64,000 nucleotides of DNA from Plasmodium malariae (lineage: Eukaryota > Apicomplexa > Aconoidasida > Haemosporida > Plasmodiidae): contig NC_041785.1 in assembly GCF_900090045.1 (NCBI RefSeq), forward strand, positions 2,147,001 through 2,211,000, read 5' to 3'. The notes beneath the pieces are model-generated. The model was not told the origin of the DNA. It worked only from the letters and a program-made list of their open reading frames with translations, and did not search any database. A program made the position numbers and the translations under genes. Of this stretch, positions 11,073-22,500 are shown piece by piece (position 1 is the stretch's first letter; each line of letters opens with the position of its first letter).

Positions 11073-14000
11073 AGAAGCCTCAAAAAAGAAGAAAGGCACG
11101 TGAATGCATAGGATCGTAAATTTTTTTTCTTTCTGCCAACAGGACTGAGAATTTGCTCATCTGGTATTTCATCATTTTGGCATCGTATCATTTTTTCGGT
11201 ATCTCTCTGGCCTTTTTTTTGATCCATCTTAGGTCTATTTTTGGCCTTTTTTTTTTTTTTTTTTTTTCTTAAACGCGTTATTACCTCCACCTTGAGGGGA
11301 ATCAAACGAGGGGTAGGAGACACAGCTATGTGGGATTTTACCCAAGTGATGTTGTCCGAAAATTTGTCTACGAATCTGTTTATAAAATTTTTGGAGCATA
11401 CGTCATGTGATACCCTTTCTAGTATTTCTTTGTGTTCCTTGCTCATAGAAAAGTTGACAGTATCAACTGTGTAAACATTAATTATCCAGTTTTTTTCACT
11501 TTCCAGATCGATCAAGGGGTTGTTAATATTTTCAATGAGCACTTCCAATTTACCACTTATCTCCTTCAGTGGGTCAAACAAGGAAAAGATACATGAATAG
11601 GGAATTATACGCGCTCATTTTATTGTATGTATGAACATGTGTATGTATGTGTTTGCGCGCGTATACATGTCCATATGTATATGTACGCACAGACTTGTAT
11701 ATCAATGTGGGAAACCCTTTGTTGTAGGGCAATGCATATTTTCAAAGAAAAGCACCTCATTCCTTTTCGATCTCAAGAGAAATTTATGACTTCTAAACGT
11801 GTAAGAGCACTGTTCAAAAGGATTTGCTTTTATATTTAAGCACGGATTTTCAAAATTTGCATTGAAGCAGGAATTAGAGTAGCATAAATCTATTGGAAGC
11901 TTTATGCTGATCATTACTTTGTCTTAAAAAAGGGAAACAGGAGGGGAAACATACTTGCACAAATGTGTACATATGCACGGATGTATGTAAGTATATATAT
12001 ATATATATATATATGTATGCGCATGTTCATTTGCATGCACAAACCCATTCATATTCACTTTCACCTTCACATGCCGAATTACATGAGCATATTTATATGA
12101 ACAAGTTCATATTCTTTAACTTTTAACCAGTTTTCAAGTCCGCCGCAATTTGATCCAAGTTCATCTGAATAGTATAAGTCGAGTCATGTGCTCCGAAAAA
12201 TGTCTTACTTGCACTTAGTTGAACATGGAAACTTTTCCTCATATCTTGAACTAAATTTAGGAGCTTCAAAGAGTAAACAAATATTTCGAAGAAAATTTCC
12301 ATTCGTTGGGGCATACACCCGTGCAGCATAGGCCCAAATGAGGACGCATGTAAGTACGTATGCTAGTATTTACATGTGTTAGTAGTTACGTATATATGCA
12401 TGTACGTATGTTCGTATTTACGTATGTTAGTATTTACATATATTAGTATTTACATATATTAGTAGTTACGTATATATGTATGTACGTATGTTTGTATTTA
12501 CATATATTAGTAGTTACGTATATATGTATGTACGTATGTTTGTATTTACGTATGTTAGTATTTACATATATTAGTAGTTACGTATATATGTATGTACGTA
12601 TGTTTGTATTTACGTATGTTAGTATTTACATATGTTAGTATTTACATATGTTAGTATTTACATATGTTAGTAGTTACGTGTATATGTATGTACGTATGTT
12701 CGTATTTACGTATGTTAGCATTTACGTATGTTTGCATTTACGGACGTTTGCATTTACGGACGTTTGCATTTACGGACGTTTGCATGTGAGTACATTTACT
12801 TACCTCCGCATTAGTGGCACTGCTACAGTAGAGCAAGAAGAGATTGCTGTGTGCACTTTGCTGTAAAAATATTTCTGCTATCTTGTCAGAGTAAATTGTA
12901 CATACTTGATTTCCTTCATTAGAAGCATTTCTTTCGGCGATCGACAGAATCCTGTGAAAAATTTTATTACAAAATATGTACATAAGACAGGTCTAACAGG
13001 TGGTAGTTGTTGCTGCACTTTATTTAACCACCCGTTGTGCTCTATTTTTTAGATAAAATTTTATACTTTATATTTCGTATTTTATATTATGTGCTCTTTA
13101 TATTTCATTTTTATTTTTTATTATTCATTTTTCATTTCTATTTTTATTTTTCATTTCTATTTTTATTTTTCATATTTATTTTTTTTCTTTATTTTGTTCC
13201 TTCTATTTCGTATGTTTAATATTTTGTCTTATTGCTTTCTTGCAAGCTGACCAAACCCCATCGGGACTTAGCCCCTCCTTTGAAATTTCGACAGATATCT
13301 TTAGCAAATAATTTGAGGGGTATATTGTTCCCTCAATGGGAAAAAAGTTTTCTATTAAAAGTGATAAGGAAGTGGGAAAAATATGACTACCGGGGTTTTA
13401 AAAAAAATAAAAAATAAAAACATGAGCTTGGACAGGAGCATGAACACACATAAACATGAATATACGTAAACATGAACATACATAAACATGAACATACATA
13501 AACATGAACATACGTAAACATGAACATACGGAAACATGAACATACGAATACTGAACATGAACATAACATGAAAACATGAACATACGTAAACATGAACATA
13601 CGGAAACATGAATATACGTAAACATGAACATACGGAAACATGAACATACGTAAACATGAACATATGGAAACATGAACATACGGAAACATGAACATATGGA
13701 AACATGAATATACGTAAACATGAATATACGTAAACATGAACATATGCATAAACAAATGGAGGGAAAAAACATGCGAACGGGGAAAGGCTCATATGTTTAA
13801 TAACTTAAAGATTTTTCCGAAAAGTCATATTCTGGTGGCACAGTTTTAGTGATCTCTTTATTTTTAAAAGGGTGTCTATGAATTTTAAATTTTTTAAGTT
13901 CGTCAGTGGTCAGCTTTAATAGATACATTTTTGATGTTATAAGATAATCACAGGAGTCTAAGGGTGGAAGAAATGTCGTTTTTGCATCATTTAAAAAATG

Positions 14001-14917
14001 GAGAAAATAAGCATTCGTTGCACGTCCATGTTCGGGGTCATATAGACTGGAATACGCATGTACACATATACATGCACATATGCATATACATACATACGTA
14101 CATATATACATATACATACATATACACATATATATATACATACATATACACATATATATATATACATACATATACACATATATATATACATACATATACA
14201 TATACACATATATATATATATATGTATTTTTTTTTTTTTTCCTGCATTGTTGCATTCCTTGCCTTTTTCTTTCATTCCTGTCCTGTTCAGATGAATTTCC
14301 ACATTTTCATTCACCGCATTTGTTTCTTCTCTTTTAAATAGAAGTATTTGTAAGTTTTCTTAAGCATTTTCCCAAAATTGGTAAAATGGGAAATATATGA
14401 GTTGCTTTCTTTTTACATGAGTGCGCAAACACATACATACATACATACACATGTACACGTGCAGGTGCAGGTGCGTACTTTAATACTTGCGTACGACTGC
14501 CTATGCAACAGACGGAAAGGGAAAGTATTACTCGCAGGTATCAGTGATGTTAAGAAAAATTCCTTTGCAGTTTTTTTGGTGTTGAACTTTAAAATTATAT
14601 CTATTTCAAACTTTTTGACGGTGCTTTTTCTTGTGTGCACCTTTGAAGAAAGAGAAATATATTTTTACGTTTTTAAAGTTCCAGTATACTACTAATTTAA
14701 AGATATGTACTCTTTATTTGGTGTAGTTTGGTGTGACGAAATGTATATATATATATATATATATATTTATTTATTTATTATTTTTTTTTCTTATTGTTCA
14801 TTAATATTTTACCCTTTTCACGTCTTTGAAGGTGAAAACAAAATTGTCATCATAGATGGAAATAACATTTTTAATAAAATGTATGTACAGGTAGGCGCAT
14901 AAAAATAGGAGTTTCAT
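9021..14917 (-). CDS. Secreted multi-exon protein with degenerate vWA-like domain
   Basis: Not recognised by name. Ten exons fit with all phases matching: 14917-14813, 14640-14479, 14358-14315, 14046-13805, 13351-13252, 12951-12804, 12362-12128, 11922-11756, 11563-11285 and 11030-9021. The total is 1,163 codons plus stop. Exon 1 encodes a clear signal peptide ([18 protein letters not shown]), so the protein enters the secretory pathway. Exons 2-9 look like beta-rich modules, including a Cys-containing stretch ([17 protein letters not shown]). The last exon contains [15 protein letters not shown], then [23 protein letters not shown] and [10 protein letters not shown]. This is the strand order of a von Willebrand A fold, with DxSxS replaced by DDAFF and TDG by TDT, so metal binding is doubtful. 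There is no transmembrane segment at the C-terminus. Weak points: donors GTTATT (exon 4) and GTCAGC (exon 5); the exon 7 acceptor, which could instead be at about 12266; and the exon 8/9 border, where 11716 joined to 11608 is also possible. Function is unknown. Confidence 0.72.
12340..12790. repeat. Intronic minisatellite (TACGTATGTTAGTATT type)
   Basis: Irregular tandem copies of TACGTATGTTAGTATTTACA/ATATTAGTAGTTACGTATAT units fill intron 6 of the vWA-like gene. They run right up to the proposed exon 7 acceptor, and this is why that border is uncertain. Confidence 0.8.
13424..13748. repeat. 16-bp intronic minisatellite
   Basis: About twenty copies of a 16-base unit (CATGAACATACGTAAA, with G for T and T for C variants) fill most of intron 4 (13804-13352) of the vWA-like gene. 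Because 16 bases rotate the frame, all three minus-strand frames read open as Met-Phe-Val-Cys repeats. These are not proteins. Confidence 0.9.
14060..14226. repeat. TACATA/TATACACATA repeat in intron 3
   Basis: Alternating purine-pyrimidine repeat of TATACATACATATACACATA type within the intron between exons 3 and 4 of the vWA-like gene. It ends in T-rich sequence. It has no coding content. Confidence 0.85.
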
Positions 14918-15619
14918 TTTAGGAAGTAATATATTTTTTTTTTTTTTTCTATTTCTATTTCTATTTCGAGAGTATTCTACTGTATGAAAAAAACAAGGCC
15001 GTACGTTTTGTGCATATATATATATATTACTACTACCTTGTGTACACGTGTATTTTCATTTAAACAAGTTTAAACTTGTTTAAGCTGTTCGGTTGAGCTA
15101 AAGTGAAAAATGAAGATGCCTCACGCGTTACTACTACAGGCATAATAGAGCAACACGTGCTTTTATTCCTATATACGTCTTTTAGTTCGTATTTACCCTT
15201 TTTATATTTATTTCTATTTATTCGTTTTTACGCCTTTTCCTTTTTCTTTTTTTTTTTTTTCTTATTTAAATAGTCAGATAGACGATAACTTTTAATATTA
15301 TACAAATGAGGCTCCATTTGAAGTTACGTAAAAAAATATAATGAATACATGTTTCTACAAGGCATTTGGAGAATATGGCATGTAATAAGGACAGTGCATA
15401 TTATGAATATTTTACCTAATTTTCATATTGTATAATTTTTATTTTGTATAATTTTCATTTTGTATAATTTTTATTTTGCATTTTTCATTTTGCATTTTTC
15501 ATTTTTCACTTTTCATTTTTCATTTTCACTTTTCATTTTTCATTTTCACTTTTCATTTTTCATTTTCACTTTTCACTTTTTATTTTTCATTTTCACTTTT
15601 CATTTTTCACTTTCCATTT
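14918..15619. other. Upstream region of the vWA-like gene; TTTTCATT repeat
   Basis: No gene is supported here. It should contain the promoter of the minus-strand gene starting at 14917. Poly-T tracts lie at 14934-14950 and 15250-15260. An imperfect TTTTCATT/TTTTCACT repeat covers about 15440-15620. Confidence 0.6.
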
Positions 15620-16446
15620 TGCACTTCTTTCAGTGTGCAGTATGAGGTGTTAATAACTGTTTCCTTCTCGCACATTCAAGAAAAAAAAAAAAAAAATTTT
15701 AAGTTCAAAGAATAGATTATCCTTGTATTTTTACATTTTTATTCGAATCATAGACAATAGTATGCAAAAGATATGCAATAAGGCATGCGAATAAAGAGAA
15801 ATTAAAATGAAATTAAATTGAAATTAAAATGAAATTAAATTGAAATTAAAATGAAATTAAATTGAAATTAAAATGAAATTAAATTGAAATTAAAATGAAA
15901 TTAAATTGAAATTAAAATGAAATTAAATTGAAATTAAAATGAAATTAAATGAAATTAAAATGAAATTAAATTGAAATTAAATTGAAATTAAATTGAAATT
16001 AAAATGAAATTAAGATGAAATTAAAATGAAATTAAGATGAAATTAGATGGAAATTAAAATGAAATTAAATTGAAATTAAAATGAAATTAAAATGAAAGCA
16101 AAATGAAATTAAATTGAAATTAAAATGAAAGCAAAATGAAAGTACAATAAAAATAATTTTACCCATTAATGCATGCGCCTTACTATGAAGGTAGCTCACA
16201 TATGAGCACACATATGTATATAAACACAGACTGCATATATTCCCATTCCAGCTAAAAAAGGAAGGGGATTATATAACAGCCCCCAAGTATAAAGAATAAA
16301 AGTCGCTTTATTATTTTTAGCATTTAAATGTGTTGTTGTAGGATTTTCTTTTTCAACCAAGTTAAAGAAACTATGATTAAGGACTTCTGTAAATATTTTC
16401 AATGAGGGACTACTAGTGCCAAAACTATGCGTACAAAAGAATATAC

Positions 16447-16493
<47 letters not shown>

Positions 16494-16710
16494 GTAGATA
16501 TGTATGTATGCATTTATAAGGGCGTAAAAAGCACCAAACCTTTGTCATTCCCTTTTCAAGGAATTTTTTTTTTTTTTTTTTTCGAGCTCATCGAACATTT
16601 GCATACACAATAGGAGCAAAATTCGGAATAAAAATTTTTCAAATTTTTTTGTACTTTTTTAAAGAAGGTGTGAGTGAAGAAGCGCATACACCTTTGCCTT
16701 TAAGTGCTTT
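15620..16710 (-). CDS. Putative small spliced membrane protein gene (candidate)
   Basis: Not recognised. The best exon is about 16457-16220 on the minus strand, after a TTTTGTACGCATAG acceptor. It encodes SPSLKIFTEVLNHSFFNLV, then a hydrophobic stretch FILYTWGLLYNPLPFLAGMG that could be a membrane span. A possible terminal exon at about 15686-15627 reads EKETVINTSYCTLKEVQNGK then stop, and joins in phase 0 through a GTCTGT donor. A possible first exon at 16700-16600 (MRFFTHTFFKKVQKNL) does not phase cleanly with the 16457 acceptor. The intron between the last two would hold the 11-bp repeat at 15800-16140. The shape suggests a small organelle membrane protein, but this is a guess. Confidence 0.3.
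15800..16140. repeat. 11-bp AT-rich tandem repeat (GAAATTAAAWT)
   Basis: About thirty copies of GAAATTAAAAT / GAAATTAAATT, often alternating so that the repeat looks 22 bp long. Rare GCAAAATGAAA variants occur near the right end. It is non-coding. Confidence 0.9.
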
Positions 16711-17147
16711 TGAATTGTTTCGTCGCTTCAGTTCTTTTTGTTCGTTTTGTTCGTTTTGTTCCTTTTAGTTATTTTGTTATTCATTCATTTTATTATTGTG
16801 TTATTCATATATTTTATTATTTTGTTATTTTGCATTTTTAATATTGCGCGCTTGAGCGGCACTTTGGAGTGAGGATTGTTTTATTTTTTTGTTCCCTTAA
16901 ATTTGCGGAAAAAGGGAATACCTACTCGGGAATGAGGATAGGTGTGTTCGGTCATATATACATATACACATACGTATACATATAAACACGTACGTACATA
17001 CACAAACACGTACGTACATACATAAACACGTACATACACACATACTTATACCCGTTCTTAACGCGCGCAGTGGTCTTCTGTTTAACATCATATGCGCATA
17101 TATTTGTATGGCTCTGTGCGTAGGCTTAAAGGATCCTATAGGTATAT
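16711..17147. other. Upstream region of cardiolipin synthase gene
   Basis: Contains TTCGTTTTG and TATTTTGTTATT short repeats (16735-16835) and a CACGTACGTACATACA repeat (16985-17045) before the ATG at 17148. No other gene is seen. Promoter elements are presumably here but none can be named. Confidence 0.55.
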
Positions 17148-19058
17148 ATGAAAAGCCATCCTAGTGTACGGGAAAAAATATACGCGAAATTATTTTTAAG
17201 AAGGAAAGGGGAGGGAATAGAAGAGGAGGAATGTGTAGACATTAACAGGGTGGTAGATAAAAATATTGAGCAACTAAACTGTAGTTTGAATGAAAAAGAA
17301 GTAATTCAAAAAAAGTGGATAAATATATTAAAAAGAAATGCAAATAAATATGGCAAGGTTTCTGAAGGAAATAAAATAAAAATATATAATGATGGATTTT
17401 CTGCATTTAATAATATTTTAAAATGTATTGATAAAAGTAAAAAGAGGGTATGGTTTGAAACATATATATTTGATGACTCCAAGTTAGCTGAAAAAGTTGT
17501 TAATAGTTTATGTAATGCATCAAGAAGAGGATGTGATGTGATTTTATTGGTTGATTATATAGGAAGTATAAAAATGAAAAACAAATGGATAAAGAAATTG
17601 AGGGAGAATAATGTTCATGTTATATTCTTTAATACCTTTTTAAATTCCTTTTTAAATATGCTACCTATATTTTTTCGTGATCATCGGAAAATTCTTATAG
17701 TTGATAATGCTGCTTATTGTGGTTCAATGAACGTTTCAGAGAATGTTATTCCGGATGATATCTTTTCTGTTTGCGACAACGAGGAACAGCAGAATGGAGA
17801 GGAAGATGTTGCACAACGGATGCAACTGCATGAGAAGGGAAGAGACAAGGATAACAATAGCGAAGGTAATGGTAGAAGTAATGGTAGAAATATAAGGAGA
17901 TGCCTCGAATACTACGACTTGCATATAAAGTTGAAGGGTCCTGCAGTGAAGGACTTAGCAGATGTGTTTATAGACTCTCTAAGGATGTCCAATACATCAA
18001 TTACTCGGAGTCCTATTGAAAAACAGAAAAAATATGTAAATGATGAAGATGAACCATGTTATGTACAAATACTAGAGTCGAATGTCCTTAGAAAAGTAAA
18101 GTCTATACAAGGTACATTTGATTATGTTTTGAGAAATGGAGCATCCAATAATATTTATATTACAACTAGTTACTTTCTACCCCCAGGGTTTTTGAGAAGA
18201 GCTTTATATTCCTGTTTGCACAATGGGGTACATATATCGTTTCTTTTTTCGGGTAATTCGGATATACTAGGTGATGTACCAGCAACGTATTACATAATAA
18301 AGAAACTGCTCAAAAAATTTCATAAACTGGAAAATGCAGAGGGAGATATGGCACACACGGGGGATAACAAATGTGGTAAGGGAAACTGCAACTACAACTG
18401 CAACTACAACTACAACTGCAACTGCAACTGCAACTGCAACTACAACTGCAACTACAACTGCAACTGCAAATATAACTGTAACAGGAAAGACTGCGAGAAT
18501 TTCAACCACGATAGGAATAAAAAACTGACAAATTATGTTCTACATATACATAAAAATATGCACTTTGAGAATTTTATAAAATATGTAAAAAAAAAAAAAA
18601 AATTGGGTGAACATATATTCTTAAGGAACAAAAAAAAAGGGACTAGCCAATTTTTTTTTTTTCAAAATAAACATTGCCACGCAAAGAACTTAGTAGTTGA
18701 CAATTTGTGGTGTGCTACTGGATCCTTTAACTGGGACCGATTTTCCTCAAGACGAAATTTAGAAGTTATGGTTTCCATTTTTGATAAAAAAATTTGTGAT
18801 AAATTTATTAATGAACATAAAACAAAAGTTAGAGAAAACAGTATTGAAATTACTCTATCACATATACTCAATCGGAATATTTTTCAAATTCTGTTTAGCT
18901 TTTGTGCTTATCATTTAGGCAAATTGTCAGGGAAAAATATTTTTGATGGACTTTCTAACAACAGCAAAAAAACTGTCCTACGAAAAGCCATCATCAACAA
19001 GTACTTAACTGACAACTGCATTGAGAACGTTTCACTAAGTATGATGTGGGGATTTTAG
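17148..19058 (+). CDS. CLS: Cardiolipin synthase, phospholipase D type
   Basis: This enzyme makes cardiolipin from phosphatidylglycerol and a second lipid donor, presumably in the mitochondrial inner membrane. It is a single exon of 636 codons starting at the first ATG. Two PLD catalytic HKD motifs are present: HRKILIVD (H179, K181, D186, followed by GSMN) and HAKNLVVD (H511, K513, D518, followed by TGSFNWD). Family landmarks include VWFETYIFDD near residue 103 and ILLVDYIGS near 135. Plasmodium-style inserts separate the motifs: an acidic stretch at about residues 205-245 and a Cys/Asn/Tyr repeat at residues 412-445, then a Lys run. PLD-type cardiolipin synthase is the bacterial kind, whereas animals, fungi and plants use a CDP-alcohol phosphotransferase type. 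The N-terminus lacks an obvious signal peptide. It is transcribed convergently with the coiled-coil gene at 19567. Family assignment is firm; substrate details are inferred. Confidence 0.93.
   Translation: MKSHPSVREKIYAKLFLRRKGEGIEEEECVDINRVVDKNIEQLNCSLNEKEVIQKKWINILKRNANKYGKVSEGNKIKIYNDGFSAFNNILKCIDKSKKRVWFETYIFDDSKLAEKVVNSLCNASRRGCDVILLVDYIGSIKMKNKWIKKLRENNVHVIFFNTFLNSFLNMLPIFFRDHRKILIVDNAAYCGSMNVSENVIPDDIFSVCDNEEQQNGEEDVAQRMQLHEKGRDKDNNSEGNGRSNGRNIRRCLEYYDLHIKLKGPAVKDLADVFIDSLRMSNTSITRSPIEKQKKYVNDEDEPCYVQILESNVLRKVKSIQGTFDYVLRNGASNNIYITTSYFLPPGFLRRALYSCLHNGVHISFLFSGNSDILGDVPATYYIIKKLLKKFHKLENAEGDMAHTGDNKCGKGNCNYNCNYNYNCNCNCNCNYNCNYNCNCKYNCNRKDCENFNHDRNKKLTNYVLHIHKNMHFENFIKYVKKKKKLGEHIFLRNKKKGTSQFFFFQNKHCHAKNLVVDNLWCATGSFNWDRFSSRRNLEVMVSIFDKKICDKFINEHKTKVRENSIEITLSHILNRNIFQILFSFCAYHLGKLSGKNIFDGLSNNSKKTVLRKAIINKYLTDNCIENVSLSMMWGF
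18381..18484. repeat. AACTGC/AACTAC hexamer repeat encoding Asn-Cys-Asn-Tyr
   Basis: In-frame hexamer repeat inside the cardiolipin synthase gene, giving alternating Asn with Cys or Tyr. It lies in a variable loop between the two HKD halves, so it need not disturb catalysis. Confidence 0.88.
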
Positions 19059-19566
19059 AACACTTGTCATTAGGAAGAAAGGGAACGGGAAAGGGAAAGA
19101 GAACTGGAAGCATTCTATTGTACTGTATTACAATGTACTGTATGATATGGAGGTGTGCAGTACACGTAGCACTACTTCCCGACCGGAAAAGGGTGCTGCA
19201 TATAGCACATGGATTTCTTTTGGACCTGTAACAAAATATGGCTTACTTACTTTTCCCAAGAATGCCACTTTTAAAAATTGCTTAAATTGTCAATAAAGAT
19301 AGGGTATAATTGAATGGAAATTTTTAATTGACGAATAACAAAAAAGGTAAAGTTAAAAACTGGAAGCAGTCAAATGGATGAAACAGTTAATGAGAGGGGT
19401 ATATAATTCAGTGCGACAAAAACAAAACAAAATAGTGTTAAGCAAAACAGAGTACACGTTAAAAAACTGTAAAAACAGGAGCACACGCGCATGCGTATGG
19501 TGCGTGCAAAAAAAGGTTCAAGCAAATGTACAGACATATAAACCACCATTATAAAGTTAATAAATC
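19059..19566. other. Convergent intergenic region
   Basis: Shared 3' flank of the + strand cardiolipin synthase gene and the - strand coiled-coil gene. It holds short A-rich stretches only, with no gene seen. Confidence 0.6.
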
Positions 19567-22500
19567 TTACGAGTTTACACTTTTTGCAAGGGTCATTAAA
19601 TCAGTCCGCAATCGAATATTTTCAATTAATGTTTCCTCCATTATTTTTTTCATCTCATCGTACGTTAGTTTATTGTTAAAGATGCTGAACCGGTTGTCTA
19701 ACCTGAGGAGGGAGAAAAAAGGTAAAAAAATTATAAAAAATAAAATGATAGAATGAAAAAAGAAAAAATAAACTAGTAGAATGAAAAAAGAAAAAATAAA
19801 ATAGTAGAATAAAAAAAGAAAAAATAAAATAGTAGAATGAAAAAAGAAAAAATAAAATAGTAGAATGAAAAAAGAAAAAATAAAATAGTAGAATGAAAAA
19901 AGAAAAAATAAAATAGTAGAATGAAAAAAGAAAAAATAAAATAGTAGAATAAAAAAAGAAAAAAAGTAGACATAATGAACACATGCATAAGCATAGACAA
20001 GAGTAAACAACTGAGCACTTCGAGATGAGTGCACGATGGACCGATACGAGTTAATTATGAAACGTAAACCTAATTATAATGTGCAGCGGACAACGGCATG
20101 TTGTGTGCATATGTATATATATATATATATATGTTTGTATGCATGTATGTATGTTCCCTTTGCGTGTATGCAATGGCTAGCACAGGACGCCTACCGAAAG
20201 TGTTCTTCCGACAGCGCGTGTTTCTTTATCAAATGGGAAATGATTTTGCTCTTCCTATTTACATCTTCTTGTAGTAAGAGTTGATCTTCTTTAAGTTTTT
20301 CAATTTCTTGTGAAAGAAAAATTATTTCGTTCAAAAGATCATGTATTTTTAATGATGATGCATCATCACGTGGAGGTTTCTTATCATAACTGATAAAATT
20401 ATCATCAGGATTGTTCATATTTCTAAATTTTTCTAAAATAATACGATATTTCTTATGGATTATTTCATTTTGTGTAATTTCACGTAATAGTAATTTTTGG
20501 GTTTCCCGCAGTCGCTCATTGGTGTTACTCTGCTTCTTCAATGAAAGAGATTTACATTCTTGTAAAAGTAGTTTATAATAATTAATTTTGTTAACAAGTT
20601 CTTCCTTATGAAGGTTGTCATAGTCTGATAGATTAGAGTTCATGTGATTAGCTTTTTTCGATATATTATTATTAGCATTTTTGGTGGGAAGGGGGGCCTT
20701 CTTTGTTATGCATTCATCATCACTGTTGACAATTACCATTTCGTTTGTTTTGCATATGGTTGGACTCCTTTCCTTTACATCGTCTTTTAGTGAACACTCC
20801 TGTGTAGTTCGAAGATTAGTTCTTCGATTGTTGTTCCTAAAGCTGCTGCTGCTTAACTTGGTGTACTGCTCACACGTACATCCCTTGCTCAAAGGTTGGG
20901 CGTAATTTGGGGTAGCATCCCTTAGTTTATATAACTCTATTAGTATATTAGGGGTTTTCCCCTTCGTCGTATTCAACTTGGTCGACTTCCACATGGACGA
21001 CCTCCACTTGGTTACCCCCCACTTTAACATTCCTTTCTGCATCCGATTGCTTCTATAACTGCGCAGAAACACCTTAAAATGGTTTGTAAGTTTTTTCTCC
21101 TTTTTTCTTACGTCATGCAATACAGTTTTGTGCATATAAACATCTTGCTTTGTAAGCTGCAAACGTTCGAAGTATATATTTACTTTATCTTCAAGTACTT
21201 TTATTTCGTTTTTTAATTCTGTACACGTGCATGTTTGTTTCCTTAAGGTATCCTCTAAGCATCTTATATAACATTTTAATTCAAAATTTTTTTTCATATG
21301 TATTATTTTGTCTTCCAACATATTGTGCATGTTTTGTTTTTCTACTTGTAATCTTCTTATATCCTTATCCATAGAATTAATTTTTTCATTTAAGTAATTT
21401 GCCTGGTCACATATATCCATATCATTCTTTATACATGAGAACTGTTTTGATAGTTGTAGCAGTTGGTTTGTCTGTCTCTCATTTATATCACTTAGCATTT
21501 TTTCCTTTTTCTTCAACTCGGCTATTTCACCAACATACTCTTCTTTCAACATGTTTAAGTAGTTCAAGTTATTTGCATCTCTGTTGCAGTATATTAGTAT
21601 ACGAAAGAGTTCTTTCATATCGTTCATCAGTAGCTCGAAGAGCATGCTGGCACATGTGATGCGGTCATCATTCACACGGTTTGCATCATTTGCATCATTT
21701 ACGTCGGTTACACGATCTACTTCTTTTACATCATTCACTTTTTTCACACGATTTACTTCCTTCACACCGCTCGCATCGCTTGCATCGTTCCTGGCGGATC
21801 CACGTCCACGCTGCTTCCTCAACGCTACTATCGTTTCTGCTATATGGTTATATTTATCATTAACTAAGTTATAACTTACATTATTTATTATTTTTTCTTG
21901 AAATTCTGCTAAAAACATTTCACCAAGGAAGAATTCTGTTACAACTGCTGCATCTTTTTTCTCTTTTGTTTTGATTTCTTCCTTTCCTTCTAATTCCTTC
22001 ATATTATTTCCTTCACACGCTTCGTATTCATCCCAATTCGAAATTGATATGACATTGTTCATGTGGACGTTCTTTTGAGTTATTTTCCTCTCCGATGTAT
22101 TTGTTTTTTCAGGTAAGTTTTCTACAATTGCGTTGCACCGGTTGAAGCGATTGCTCCTACCACTGCTGCCAATTTTATCACTGTCTCTACTTCCTTGTTT
22201 ACTATACTTGTTACACTCATTATTCTCATTATTCTCATTATTCTCATTATTCTCATTATTCTCATTATTCTCATTATTCTCATTATTCTCATTATTCTCA
22301 TTATTCTCATTATTCTCATTATTCTCATTATTCTCATTATTCTCATTATTCTCATTATTCTCATTATTCTCATTATTCTCATTATTCTCATTATTCTCAT
22401 TATTCTCATTATACTCATTATTCTCATTATACTCATTATTCTCATTATTCTCATTATACTCATTATTCTCATTATTCTCATTATTCTCATTATTCTCATT

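Noticed and set aside
13424..13748. CRISPR-like regular repeat
   Set aside because: The units are directly tandem with no unique spacers, and the host is a eukaryote.
13355..13792. Three overlapping Met-Phe-Val-Cys minus frames of 120-145 codons
   Set aside because: A 16-bp repeat rotates through all frames; no protein family is involved.
14831..14890. + strand exon-like segment [19 protein letters not shown]
   Set aside because: It is bounded by AG and GT, but the minus strand of the same bases gives the signal-peptide exon that phases with nine other exons.
19567..20034. Phe/Ile/Leu-rich minus frame of 155 codons
   Set aside because: Only its last 45 codons are the real second exon; the rest is the 28-bp intronic repeat.
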